Assembly: GCF_036588685.1 (NCBI RefSeq) | Contig: NC_086381.1 | Location: 50,405,431-50,469,430 of the forward strand | Source of the DNA: Mytilus trossulus | Taxonomy: Eukaryota; Mollusca; Bivalvia; Mytilida; Mytilidae | DNA: 64,000 nucleotides | Direction: 5' to 3' | Part shown: positions 1 to 8,936 of the stretch, one piece after another | Layout of the letters: the number at the start of each line of letters is the position of its first letter | Position numbering within the stretch: the stretch's first letter is position 1 | Notes under the pieces: model-generated | Databases searched by the model: none | What the model was told of the DNA's origin: nothing | What the model saw: only the letters and a program-made list of their open reading frames with translations | Position numbers and translations under genes: made by a program

Positions 1-176
1 AAAAATTTAAAGTTTTGTAAACAGAAAATTTATAAAAATGACATATAATTGATATTCATGTCAACACCGAAGTGCTGACTACTGGGCTGGTGATACCCTC
101 GGGGACGAAACGTCCACAAGCAGTGGCATCGACCCAGTGGTGTAAATAGTTATCAAAAGTACCAGGATTATAATTT

Positions 177-226
177 AAACGCCAGACGCGCGTTTCGTCT
201 ACATAAGACTCATCAGTGATGATCAG
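177..226 (-). ncRNA. Hammerhead ribozyme, array 1 unit 1 (weakened stem I)
   Basis: On the minus strand: CUGAUGA, stem II GUCU/AGAC with a five-base loop, GAA, the self-complementary ACGCGCGU, then C17 as cleavage base. The strand entering stem I reads GAUCAUCA rather than the canonical GAGCGUCA, which puts a C-A mismatch at stem I pair 4 and a U-U mismatch at pair 6. Core residues are intact, so cleavage is possible but the fold should be less stable than in units 9, 12 and 13. Units 2, 4, 5, 7 and 10 share this form. Confidence 0.85.
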
Positions 227-529
227 AACAAAATAGTTAAAAAGCCAAACAAATACAAAGTTGAAGAGCATTGAGGACCCAAAATTCAAAAAAGTTGTGC
301 CATATACGGCTAAGGTAATCTACTCCTGGGGTAAGAAAATCCTTAGTTTTTCGAAAAATTTAAAGTTTTGTAAACAGAAAATTTATAAAAATGACCATAT
401 AATTGATATTCATGTCAACACCGAAGTGCTGACTACTGGGCTGGTGATACCCTCGGGACGAAACGTCCACCAGCAGTGGCATCGACCCAGAGGTGTAAAT
501 AGTTATCAAAAGTACCAGGATTATAATTT

Positions 530-579
530 AAACGCCAGACGCGCGTTTCGTCTACATAAGACTCATCAGTGATGATCAG
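530..579 (-). ncRNA. Hammerhead ribozyme, array 1 unit 2 (weakened stem I)
   Basis: Same core, stem II and stem III as unit 1, and the same mismatched stem I entry strand. This unit also has one base fewer in the second conserved hairpin (CGGGACG instead of CGGGGACG near 453-459). Confidence 0.83.
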
Positions 580-883
580 AACAAAATAGTTAAAAAGCCA
601 AACAAATACAAAGTTGAAGAGTATTGAGGACCCACAATTCAAAAAAGTTGTGCCAAATACGGCTAAGGTAATCTACTCCTGGGGTAAGAAAATCCTGAGT
701 TTTTCGAAAAATTTAAAGTTTTGTAAACACAAAATTTATAAAAATGACCATATAATTGATATTCATGTCAACACTGAAGTGCTGACTACTGGGCTGGTGA
801 AACCCTCGGGGACGAAACGTCCACAAGCAGTGGCATCGACCCAGTGGTGTAAATAGTTATCAAAAGTACCAGGATTATAATTT

Positions 884-933
884 AAACGCCAGACGCGCGT
901 TTCGTCTACATACGACTCATCAGTGATGATCAG
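884..933 (-). ncRNA. Hammerhead ribozyme, array 1 unit 3 (variant stem II)
   Basis: Core CUGAUGA and GAA are intact. Stem II reads GUCG/AGAC, so its outer pair is a G-A mismatch and three pairs remain. Stem I is the weakened form. Unit 6 has the identical variant, which is one marker of the three-unit higher-order repeat. Confidence 0.8.
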
Positions 934-1236
934 AACAAAATATTTAAAAAGCCTAACAAATACAAAGTTGAAGAGCATTGAGGACTCAAAATTCCAAAAA
1001 GTTGTGCCAAATACGGCTAAGGTAATCTACTCCTGAGGTACGAAAATCCTTAGTTTTTCGAAAAATTTAAAGTTTTGTAAACAGAAAATTTATAAAAATG
1101 ACATATAATTGATATTCATGTCAACACCGAAGTGCTGACTACTGGGCTGGTGATACCCTCGGGGACGAAACGTCCACAAGCAGTGGCATCGACCCAGTGG
1201 TGTAAATAGTTATCAAAAATACCAGGATTATAATTC

Positions 1237-1286
1237 AAACGCCAGACGCGCGTTTCGTCTACATAAGACTCATCAGTGATGATCAG
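1237..1286 (-). ncRNA. Hammerhead ribozyme, array 1 unit 4
   Basis: Copy of unit 1 at +1060 bp: intact core, stem II and self-complementary stem III, with the weakened stem I. Confidence 0.84.
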
Positions 1287-1590
1287 AACAAAATAGTTAA
1301 AAAGCCAAACAAATACAAAGTTGAAGAGCATTGAGGACCCAAAATTCAAAAAAGTTGTGCCATATACGGCTAAGGTAATCTACTCCTGGGGTAAGAAAAT
1401 CCTTAGTTTTTCGAAAAATTTAAAGTTTTGTAAACAGAAAATTTATAAAAATGACCATATAATTGATATTCATGTCAACACTGAAGTGCTGACTACTGGG
1501 CTGGTGAAACCCTCGGGGACGAAACGTCCACAAGCAGTGGCATCGACCCAGTGGTGTAAATAGTTATCAAAAGTACCAGGATTATAATTT

Positions 1591-1640
1591 AAACGCCAGA
1601 CGCGCGTTTCGTCTACATAAGACTCATCAGTGATGATCAG
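1591..1640 (-). ncRNA. Hammerhead ribozyme, array 1 unit 5
   Basis: Copy of unit 2 in the next block: intact core, stem II and stem III, with the weakened stem I. Confidence 0.84.
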
Positions 1641-1944
1641 AACAAAATAGTTAAAAAGCCAAACAAATACAAAGTTGAAGAGTATTGAGGACCCACAATT
1701 CAAAAAAGTTGTGCCAAATACGGCTAAGGTAATCTACTCCTGGGGTAAGAAAATCCTGAGTTTTTCGAAAAATTTAAAGTTTTGTAAACACAAAATTTAT
1801 AAAAATGACCATATAATTGATATTCATGTCAACACTGAAGTTCTGACTACTAGGCTGGTGAAACCCTCGGGGACGAAACGTCCACAAGCAGTGGCATCGA
1901 CCCAGTGGTGTAAATAGTTATCAAAAGTACCAGGATTATAATTT

Positions 1945-1994
1945 AAACGCCAGACGCGCGTTTCGTCTACATACGACTCATCAGTGATGATCAG
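1945..1994 (-). ncRNA. Hammerhead ribozyme, array 1 unit 6 (variant stem II)
   Basis: Copy of unit 3 at +1061 bp with the same G-A mismatch in the outer pair of stem II and the weakened stem I. The conserved core is intact. Confidence 0.8.
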
Positions 1995-2297
1995 AACAAA
2001 ATATTTAAAAAGCCTAACAAATACAAAGTTGAAGAGCATTGAGGACTCAAAATTCCAAAAAGTTGTGCCAAATACGGCTAAGGTAATCTACTCCTGAGGT
2101 ACGAAAATCCTTAGTTTTTCGAAAAATTTAAAGTTTTGTAAACAGAAAATTTATAAAAATGACATATGATTGATATTCATGTCAACACCGAAGTGCTGAC
2201 TACTGGGCTGGTGATACCCTCGGGGACGAAACATCCACAAGCAGTGGCATCGACCCAGTGGTGTAAATAGTTATCAAAAGTACCAGGATTATAGTTT

Positions 2298-2347
2298 AAA
2301 CGCCAGACGCGCGTTTCGTCTACATAAGACTCATCAGTGATGATCAG
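2298..2347 (-). ncRNA. Hammerhead ribozyme, array 1 unit 7
   Basis: Intact core, stem II and stem III, with the weakened stem I. Adjacent bases show small private changes relative to unit 4. Confidence 0.84.
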
Positions 2348-2650
2348 AACAAAATAGTTAAAAAGCCAAACAAATACAAAGTTGAAGAGCATTGAGGACC
2401 CAAAATTCAAAAAAGTTGTGCCAAATACGGCTAAGGTAATCTACTCCTGGGGTAAGAAAATCCTTAGTTTTTCGAAAAATTTAAAGTTTTGTAAACAGAA
2501 AATTTATAAAAATGACCATATAATTGATATTCATGTCAACACCGAAGTGCTGACTACTGGGCTGGTGATATCCTCGGGACGAAACGTCCACCAGCAGTGG
2601 CATCGACCCAGAGGTGTAAATAGTTATCAAAAGTACCAGGATTATGATTT

Positions 2651-2700
2651 AAACGCCAGACGCGCGTTTCGTCTACATAAGCTTCATATCAGATAACAGA
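2651..2700 (-). pseudogene. Broken hammerhead, array 1 unit 8 (two-base core insertion)
   Basis: The core reads CUGAUAUGA: two extra bases split the invariant CUGAUGA. The 5' side of stem II is also changed to GAAGCU and no longer pairs well with AGAC. The catalytic core cannot form as in the consensus, so I call it inactive. Unit 11 at +1060 bp carries the same lesions. GAA and the stem III/cleavage segment are still intact. Confidence 0.85.
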
Positions 2701-2928
2701 TCAAAATAGTTAAAAAAGCCAAACAAATACAAATTTGAAGAACATTGAGGACCAAAAATTCCAAAAAGTTGTGCCAAATACGGCAAAGGTAATCTACTCT
2801 TGGGGTAAGAAAATCCTTAGTTTTTCGAAAAATTTAAAGTTTTGTAAACAGAAAATTTATAAAAATGACCATATCATTGATATTCATGTCAACACCGAAG
2901 TGCTGACTACTGGGCTGGTGATACCCTC

Positions 2929-2946
2929 GAAGACGAAACGTCTTCC
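2929..2946 (-). ncRNA. Second conserved RNA hairpin of the repeat unit, covarying form
   Basis: In most units this site is GGACG-AAA-CGUCC enclosed by CUGGUG/CACCAG (for example 3280-3305). Here both sides have changed: the GG/CC outer pair became an A-U pair, a G-A mismatch became a second A-U pair, and a G-C pair closes the stem. The same form occurs at 3989-4006. Matching changes on both arms support a functional RNA hairpin; its role is unknown. Confidence 0.7.
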
Positions 2947-3004
2947 AGCAGTGGCATCGACCCAGTGGTGTAAATAGTTATCAAAAGTACCAGGATTATA
3001 ATTT

Positions 3005-3054
3005 AAACGCCAGACGCGCGTTTCGTCTACATAAGACTCATCAGTGACGCTCAG
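3005..3054 (-). ncRNA. Hammerhead ribozyme, array 1 unit 9 (canonical)
   Basis: Best example in array 1. Stem I pairs GAGCGUCA with UGGCGUUU (eight consecutive pairs including G-U wobbles), followed by CUGAUGA, stem II GUCU/AGAC, GAA, the self-complementary ACGCGCGU (A15.1-U16.1 closing pair, three pairs if folded in cis with a two-base loop), and C17. All residues required by the hammerhead consensus are present. Its second hairpin (2929-2946) has compensatory base changes relative to other units. Confidence 0.92.
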
Positions 3055-3357
3055 ATCAAAATAGTTAAAAGCCAAACAAATACAAAGTTGAAGAGCATTG
3101 AGGACCCAAAATTCCAAAAAGGTGTGCCAAATACGGCTAAGGTAATCTACTCCTGGGGTAAGAAAATCCTGAGTTTTTCGAAAAATTTAAAGTTTTGTAA
3201 ACAGAAAATTTATAAAAATGACCATATAATTGATATTCATGTCAACACCGAAGTGCTGACTACTGGGCTGGTGATACCCTCGGGGACGAAACGTCCACCA
3301 GCAGTGGCATCGACCCAGTGGTGTAAATAGTTATCAAAAGTACCAGGATTATAATTT

Positions 3358-3407
3358 AAACGCCAGACGCGCGTTTCGTCTACATAAGACTCATCAGTGA
3401 TGATCAG
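3358..3407 (-). ncRNA. Hammerhead ribozyme, array 1 unit 10
   Basis: Intact core, stem II and stem III, with the weakened stem I entry strand shared with units 1, 2, 4, 5 and 7. Confidence 0.84.
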
Positions 3408-3710
3408 AACAAAATAGTTAAAAAGCCAAACAAATACAAAGTTGAAGAGCATTGAGGACCCAAAATTCAAAAAAGTTGTGCCAAATACGGCTAAGGTAAT
3501 CTACTCCTGGGGTAAGAAAATCCTTAGTTTTTCGAAAAATTTAAAGTTTTGTAAACAGAAAATTTATAAAAATGACCATATAATTGATATTCATGTCAAC
3601 ACCGAAGTGCTGACTACTGGGCTGGTGATATCCTCGGGACGAAACGTCCACCAGCAGTGGCATCGACCCAGAGGTGTAAATAGTTATCAAAAGTACCAGG
3701 ATTATGATTT

Positions 3711-3760
3711 AAACGCCAGACGCGCGTTTCGTCTACATAAGCTTCATATCAGATAACAGA
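3711..3760 (-). pseudogene. Broken hammerhead, array 1 unit 11 (two-base core insertion)
   Basis: Copy of unit 8 at +1060 bp with CUGAUAUGA in place of CUGAUGA and the altered stem II 5' strand. Presumed inactive, and shows that dead ribozymes are amplified together with intact ones. Confidence 0.85.
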
Positions 3761-4064
3761 TCAAAATAGTTAAAAAAGCCAAACAAATACAAATTTGAAG
3801 AACATTGAGGACCAAAAATTCCAAAAAGTTGTGCCAAATACGGCAAAGGTAATCTACTCTTGGGGTAAGAAAATCCTTAGTTTTTCGAAAAATTTAAAGT
3901 TTTGTAAACAGAAAATTTATAAAAATGACCATATCATTGATATTCATGTCAACACCGAAGTGCTGACTACTGGGCTGGTGATACCCTCGAAGACGAAACG
4001 TCTTCCAGCAGTGGCATCGACCCAGTGGTGTAAATAGTTATCAAAAGTACCAGGATTATAATTT

Positions 4065-4114
4065 AAACGCCAGACGCGCGTTTCGTCTACATAAGACTCA
4101 TCAGTGACGCTCAG
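4065..4114 (-). ncRNA. Hammerhead ribozyme, array 1 unit 12 (canonical)
   Basis: Copy of unit 9 at +1060 bp: full stem I, CUGAUGA, GUCU/AGAC stem II, GAA, self-complementary stem III and C17. The compensatory second hairpin lies at 3989-4006. Confidence 0.92.
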
Positions 4115-4417
4115 ATCAAAATAGTTAAAAGCCAAACAAATACAAAGTTGAAGAGCATTGAGGACCCAAAATTCCAAAAAGGTGTGCCAAATACGGCTAA
4201 GGTAATCTACTCCTGGGGTAAGAAAATCCTGAGTTTTTCGAAAAATTTAAAGTTTTGTAAACAGAAAATTTATAAAAATGACCATATAATTGATATTCAT
4301 GTCAACACCGAAGTGCTGACTACTGGGCTGGTGATACCCTCGGGGACGAAACGTCCACCAGCAGTGGCATCGACCCAGTGGTGTAAATAGTTATCAAAAG
4401 TACCAGGATTATAATTA

Positions 4418-4467
4418 AAACGCCAGACGCGCGTTTCGTCTACATAAGACTCATCAGTGACGCTTAT
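4418..4467 (-). ncRNA. Hammerhead ribozyme, array 1 unit 13 (terminal unit)
   Basis: Canonical core with a stem I entry strand UAAGCGUCA that pairs over nine positions with UGGCGUUUU-type sequence downstream of the cleavage site. This variant (a TTATATC block next to stem I) recurs only in the last unit of array 2 (42000-42049), which ties the right ends of the two arrays together as copies of one junction. Confidence 0.9.
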
Positions 4468-4555
4468 ATCAAAATAGTTAAAAAGCCAAACAAATACAAA
4501 GTTGAAGAGCATTGAGGACCCAAAATTCCAAAAAGTTGTGCCAAATACGGTTAAT

Positions 4556-5100
4556 AGTCTTATTCGTGAAAAGGGAAAGGGATTGTAGTTAAGACATAAG
4601 TTTTCTAATTTCGAGGTGTTTTTTTTTTTAAAGATTTAATAAAAAATGCAACAATTATAAGTTGTTTAAATTGCATAATAGCATGATTTATATCTTGCTA
4701 AAAGTTAAGGCACGGGGTTTGCATGTATCTTTTCAATCTGTTCATTCTCAATTGCAAATCTCAGAGGTTTCAAAGTTTTTTAGAATAAGATTATTAATAT
4801 TGAAAATTTGTACTTCTATTGAGGCACTTTTTAATTTGCTCAGTCTTGAGAACGAAGAATCTAAGTGTTAATTGACGATTGTATTCCTGATCACATTTTT
4901 ACATTTGTTGATATATATTTTAGATTGAACAGTGAGAAGTTCATTTTTTTCTTTAATCAATTTGGAGAAATAAATTACACTAGTGGACCCAACTCATCTA
5001 TTAATAGGACAAATTGTGCATTTTAAGGATATGATATATATTTTTTCTGCAACATATACACGTAGACAACATTGTATATCATAAACAATTGGATGTATAC
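4556..5100. other. A+T-rich stretch after array 1, no gene seen
   Basis: Junction sequence and A+T-rich DNA with homopolymer runs. Duplicated at 42140-42660. I see no conserved open frame or RNA gene. Confidence 0.6.
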
Positions 5101-5104
5101 CTGT

Positions 5105-5645
5105 AGTACTGTATAGATTTAACCTTCTCGGGTTAAGCATAGTTACTTTCATCACTTCAATTTGTGTAGTTTCAAACCGTAGAAGACTGATATCAATGAT
5201 CGTTTTATTGAAACTCCAATGCATTTCGTTTTTCAAATTGTTTCTTATCCAACGTACAATTTGTACCTGAAGATTATTTTATATAAATGTGTTGTTGTTC
5301 ACATCATTGTTTTATACAAAAAAGGAAGAAATGGTATGACTGCCAATTAGAAAAAAATTACTCCAGAAATCAAATGACGTAGAAATTAACAACTTAAGAT
5401 AACCGTATGGCCATAAGCAATGAGCTAAAATTCATGCAACTTTAGCAGCTATAAAGACCCAAAAAAGGACAAATGTAAACCATTTTAAACGTGGAAAAAA
5501 GGCCCGTTATTCGAATGGAGAGTTGTCTCATTGCGCTCACACTACATCTTCCTATATCTATTAACAAAACAATGAAAGAAAAACAAATATAATATACAGC
5601 AATAAACAGCAATTGAATTACAGGCTTATGACTTGGGATATGCAC
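5105..5645. repeat. Direct repeat, paired with 8270-8820
   Basis: A 540-bp block occurring again about 3.17 kb downstream (8270-8820) and in both places of segment B (42660-43205 and 45820-46365). Shared landmarks are the ACTCGGGT/GAAGCATAG start, the CAATTTGTACCT block and the GGACATGCACGTA end. It contains a MITE-like copy of the dispersed repeat (5325-5550). Confidence 0.8.
5325..5550 (+). mobile_element. Diverged MITE-like copy of dispersed repeat family D1
   Basis: Begins GAAGAAATGGTATGACTGCCAA and ends with the inverted form GAGTTGTCTCATTGCGCTCAC...ACATCTTCC, giving imperfect terminal inverted repeats of about 35 bp. The inner part shares the ATTAACAACT, CCGTA(C/T)GGCC, AATGAGC and CAGCTATAAA landmarks with copies at 17750, 25930 and 34960. 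Family names here are local to this annotation. Confidence 0.65.
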
Positions 5646-5803
5646 ATACAGAATGTGGAAGGGTAAAACAAGTTTGCTGACACCATAACTCTTTCCCTAT
5701 CCTGGGATAGTGGTTTAAGAATACAACATAGTAACAAAGTACATAATCAGTTGAAATTCGCATACCTCGTGAGACCAAAACTATGACAAAACACATACCA
5801 GAC

Positions 5804-6171
5804 TAGTCCGAGATTACTCTGACGTCCGACGGCTGTTTTGCTAGACAAGCTGGGCCGTGGGACGTCAGAGCTTGTCCCATATAAAAAGTGGATATTTGCC
5901 CACCCAAAAAAGATGCGCTACTTCGTCGCTTCTGGAGCCGACTGAGGGCCTTGGAAATATATAAATCGAGCATCAATCTCTTCATTTTTCATTTTTCATC
6001 GATCTCTTCATTTTTTTCATTTTTCATCAATCTCTTCATTTTTCATTTATCTCTTTATTTATGTAAGTTTCATCTACCTGCCAACCTTTATTTTTCTTTT
6101 TTTAACAGTTTTCACAGAGACCCAGCTTGTCTGGCAAAACAGCCGTCGAACGTCAGAATAATCTCGGACTA
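5804..6171. mobile_element. MITE with 50-bp terminal inverted repeats and 7-bp target duplication
   Basis: Terminal inverted repeats of about 50 bp (start TAGTCCGAGATTACTCTGAC, end GTCAGAATAATCTCGGACTA) bound a 368-bp element. ACCAGAC directly flanks it on both sides (5797-5803 and 6172-6178), a perfect 7-bp target site duplication. The inside is T-rich with repeats of a CTCTTCATTTTTCAT motif. Open frames crossing it are non-coding by-products. The copy in segment B is 43362-43709 with the same flanks. Transposon family not recognised. Confidence 0.8.
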
Positions 6172-6179
6172 ACCAGACG

Positions 6180-6870
6180 TGCACGGATAGCTATACATCC
6201 AAACAAAAAAGACACTTAGTACATCATGCATCTGAGTAAAGTATCGATCAGTACAACATGTACAAATCAAACTTTCAATAGGTTTAGCACACAGACGTCA
6301 TTTACAGTTCGAGGAAAACAAGAGTTTGTGTAATACCAAGATACAAGTATAGATACATTGTAGAGCTTTGAGTGTGGTTATTCGTATACAATAAGATTTA
6401 ATTTTATCTTAGTTCGCTTATTTCAAAGACAACAGTTATACCTATAAATCCATATTCAAAGATCTAATTCCAGTGTTGATAAGCTTTTAGAATTATTCAA
6501 ATTTATCCGGATCGTATCGAAATTTCTGGACAACAAATGTGATATTCTGTTTTAAATAAGTTTAACAGGTACAGCCAATTTTCTAAACCAAATCTTGGTA
6601 TCTATGAAGAATTTAGCAAAGGTTTCAAGTAATTAGGGTAAACGAAATCTCTGAAGGTATACTTCACCATTAATACATAGAGTACGTTCTTATTTCCAAA
6701 ACGTATATACATGGAGAACAGTAACAGCTTCAATCATGGCGTCACAACTCCAGTAAGTAAATATAGCAAATGAACCTGTCTAAGCTTATTAGAGAAGAAG
6801 ACTTTGAAAATAAAAATCAACACTTTATAAATTATATGCGTCTGAAGCACTTTTTTATTTATCTACTTCA
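6180..6870. other. Intervening DNA, nothing recognised
   Basis: A+T-rich and duplicated nearly unchanged at 43717-44410. I see no gene, RNA or repeat I can name. Confidence 0.5.
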
Positions 6871-6879
6871 GGAACGCTC

Positions 6880-7320
6880 CAAAACAGATTTTTCTTGGTC
6901 TTTGGTTACATCTTCTGACATCAGATTCGGACTTCTCTTGAACTCAATTTTAATGTGCGTATTGTTATGCGTTTACTTTTCTGCATTGGCTAGAGTAATA
7001 GGGGGAGGGTTGAGAGCTCATAAACATGTTAAACCCCGCCGCATTTTTCCGCCTGTCTCAAGTCAGAAGCCTCTTGCCTTTGTTAGTCTCGTATTATTTT
7101 TGATTTTAGTTTCTTGAATACAATTTGGAGTTTAGTATGAAGTTCATTATCACTGAAATTGTATATATATTTGTTTAGGGGCCACCTGAAGGACGCCTCC
7201 AGGTGCGGGAATTTCCCGCTGCATTGAAGACCTGTTGGTGACCTTCTACTGTTGTCTTCTCTATGGTCGGGTTGTTGTCTCTTTGACACCTTCCCCATTT
7301 CCATTCTCAATTTTATTTAC
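6880..7320 (-). mobile_element. Dispersed repeat family D2, minus orientation
   Basis: The reverse complement matches 33320-33790 and 34440-34790: landmarks are the TTCCCGCA...GGCG block, GACTAACAAAGGC..AG, GCGGC(A/G)GG, CTCAACCCTCCCCCTATA, CGCATAACAATACGCACATT and GAGAAGTCCGAGTC. It covers the 3' half of a 115-codon frame at 6770-7117, so I do not call that a gene. In my memory this is a common mussel repeat. Copied at 44420-44860, with a short fragment at 63331-63455. Confidence 0.7.
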
Positions 7321-7324
7321 ATTA

Positions 7325-8065
7325 TGTTTTTCAATATTTGATAGGGTAATATCCATTGGATTCCTTTCTGCCTGGACGATTTTTGTGGTCAATATATAAT
7401 GAAATTTTAAGGCACTTTTGACGTTCGTTACAAGATTGTAAGGACAAAGTCTTGTTTGTATGCTATATCCCATATAACTGTCATTTATGTAATATTTTCG
7501 TTTAGTATCAACTTATGCATGGTAAAATTTGATGCATTTATGTATGTATGAATACATATAATATTTATTAAGTTGTTATAATTAAAAGCACAACACTAAA
7601 TTGTGTTTGGTTATTTCTACGAAATTTAATTAAGAAATCTTTTTATTTTCGGAGGAGTTAAACGAGGGAGAAGATAAGTAATCTGATTTAGAATATAAAG
7701 TAGGTCAAATGATTTAATATCGGTTTTCTGAAACATTCGTGTTAAAATACCCATGTCAGTTGTATATCCACGCCGCAGCGCTATTTAAAGAACACGATCG
7801 ATTCGGTAAGTAAGAAATAACTTCCTCGTCCGCCATTTTGTAATTTGGGTTGAACTACGACGGTAAGAATACATTTATATCCTTTTTAATTCATAAAATG
7901 ACTTGTTAACAATAAAATAAATATTCACGTGGTCGTATACTCTCACGCTCGCTGCAAAACCAACAACATATATTGAAGTATTTAGTCGTTGCTAAGGAAA
8001 TATTAGTACACATTGAATATTCGATGACCTGAAGAAACAAAATTTCTTCTAGTCAACACACTATT
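7325..8065. repeat. Older duplicated block, copy 1 (pairs with 11430-12345)
   Basis: Colinear with 11430-12345: shared landmarks are ACAAAGTCTTGT, GCTATATCCC, TTTTCGGAGGAGT(T/G)AAACGAGGGAGAAG, AAGTAGGTCAAATGATTTAAT and ATTTAGTCGTTGCTAAGGAA. Divergence is clearly greater than between segments A and B, so this duplication is older and was carried along. Copy 2 has an extra insert near 11607-11760. Confidence 0.85.
7770..7870 (+). promoter_or_regulatory. Possible promoter/first exon with splice donor (degenerate)
   Basis: CTATTTAAAG resembles a TATA-type box and is followed by CGCCATTTTG (a motif common in 5' leaders of housekeeping genes) and then ACG|GTAAGAAT, a good splice donor. The older paralogous copy at 12105-12150 has ATGACG|GTAAG at the same place. 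No downstream exon was recognised, so this may be a dead promoter copy. Confidence 0.3.
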
Positions 8066-8260
8066 ATGAACCTGAGTTTTTGTTTGCTGTTCAACTTGTT
8101 TTGGTTTTCGAACTTTTTTCATCTGAGCGTCACTGGTTAGATTTGTGTGGACGAAACGCACGTCTGGCGTATTAAATTTTAAACCTTGTGCCTTGTGTTA
8201 GCTATTATTCGTGTGTTTCTCTGTCCTATATGTTCTCCTATTTATTTGTATTGTAGTCCT
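8060..8260 (+). pseudogene. Degenerate hammerhead repeat remnant
   Basis: 8122-8175 aligns with the hammerhead site of the array unit in plus orientation: GAGCGUCAC and GGACGAAACGCACGUCUGGCGU are conserved, but the core CUGAUGA reads CUGGUUA, losing the invariant A6 and G8. About 60 bp upstream (CAACTT...GTTTTGG) is also related to the unit. Presumed inactive. Duplicated at 45600-45800. Confidence 0.7.
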
Positions 8261-8269
8261 GTCATTTTA

Positions 8270-8820
8270 TGTACTTTATAGATTTAACCTACTCGGGTGA
8301 AGCATAGTCACTTTCTTCACTTCAATTTGTGTAGTTTTAAACCTTTGAGGACTGATATCAATGATCGGATTATTGATATTCGAATGCATTTCGTTTTTCA
8401 AAATGTTTCTTATCAACTTACAATTTGTACCTTAAGATTATTTTATATATATATGTGCTGTTGTTCACCTCATTGTTTTACATATAAAAAAAAAGAAATG
8501 GTATGATTGTCAATGAGAAAAAATCCTCCAGAAATCAAATGACGTAGAAATTAACAACTTAAGATAACCGTATGGTCATAAGCAATGAGCTAAAATTCAT
8601 ACATCTTTAGCAGCTATAAAGACCCCCAAAAATGACAAATATAAACCATTTTAAACGTGGCAAATGGGCTTCTTGTATGGACGTAGAGTTGTCTCATTGG
8701 CACTCAAACCACATCTGCCTATTTCTGATATATAAATAAAACAACGAAAGAAAGAAAATATAATATACAGCAATAAACGGCAATTGAATTACAGGCTTCT
8801 AACTTGGGACATGCACGTAA
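8270..8820. repeat. Direct repeat, paired with 5105-5645
   Basis: Second member of the 540-bp direct repeat pair, including a D1-type MITE copy at about 8490-8715 with inverted ends (AAATGGTATGATTGTCAATG and GTTGTCTCATTGGCACTCA). The 69-codon frame at 8297-8506 is not conserved in the partner. Confidence 0.75.
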
Positions 8821-8936
8821 TCATATTACGTTATCTTCATCAGGATCGCATAAAACAGATTTTTGTAAGCAAAGGCTGTTTAAAGAAATTCATATAGCAA
8901 TGAAATATTTGATGATGTGTTATCATTCCAGCACCC

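Larger units (their letters stand above)
1..4555 (-). repeat. Tandem array 1 of a 353-bp hammerhead-ribozyme repeat (13 units)
   Basis: About 13 head-to-tail units with landmark spacings alternating 353 and 354 bp (ribozyme sites begin at 177, 530, 884, 1237, 1591, 1945, 2298, 2651, 3005, 3358, 3711, 4065 and 4418). The array runs off the left edge of the window and ends near 4555, where the last unit breaks into single-copy sequence. Every unit carries a hammerhead ribozyme or a broken version of one on the minus strand, which I take as the sense strand. Open frames of 69-104 codons occur on both strands of each unit; they are by-products of a stop-poor repeat and I do not call them genes. 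Units group into three-unit blocks of about 1060 bp. Known context: tandem hammerhead repeats of a few hundred bp are called satellites or retrozymes in animals and give small circular RNAs. Activity here is inferred. Confidence 0.93.

Noticed and set aside
56..4512. Regularly spaced open frames of 69-104 codons on both strands in array 1 (and similar ones at 37133-42094)
   Set aside because: They repeat with the 353-bp unit, occur on both strands, overlap each other, and run through the ribozyme and hairpin. The conserved signal is RNA structure, not codon structure.
1..4555. CRISPR-like array
   Set aside because: The period is 353 bp, with no short repeat/unique spacer alternation; the whole unit is conserved.
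5888..6172. 94-codon frame crossing the 7-bp-duplication MITE
   Set aside because: It is made of the inverted ends and the T-rich core of the element; the copy in B has a different sequence and length.
6770..7117. 115-codon frame with hydrophobic stretches, conserved in segment B
   Set aside because: It overlaps the dispersed repeat D2, is truncated to 87 codons in B by one base, and shows no family resemblance.
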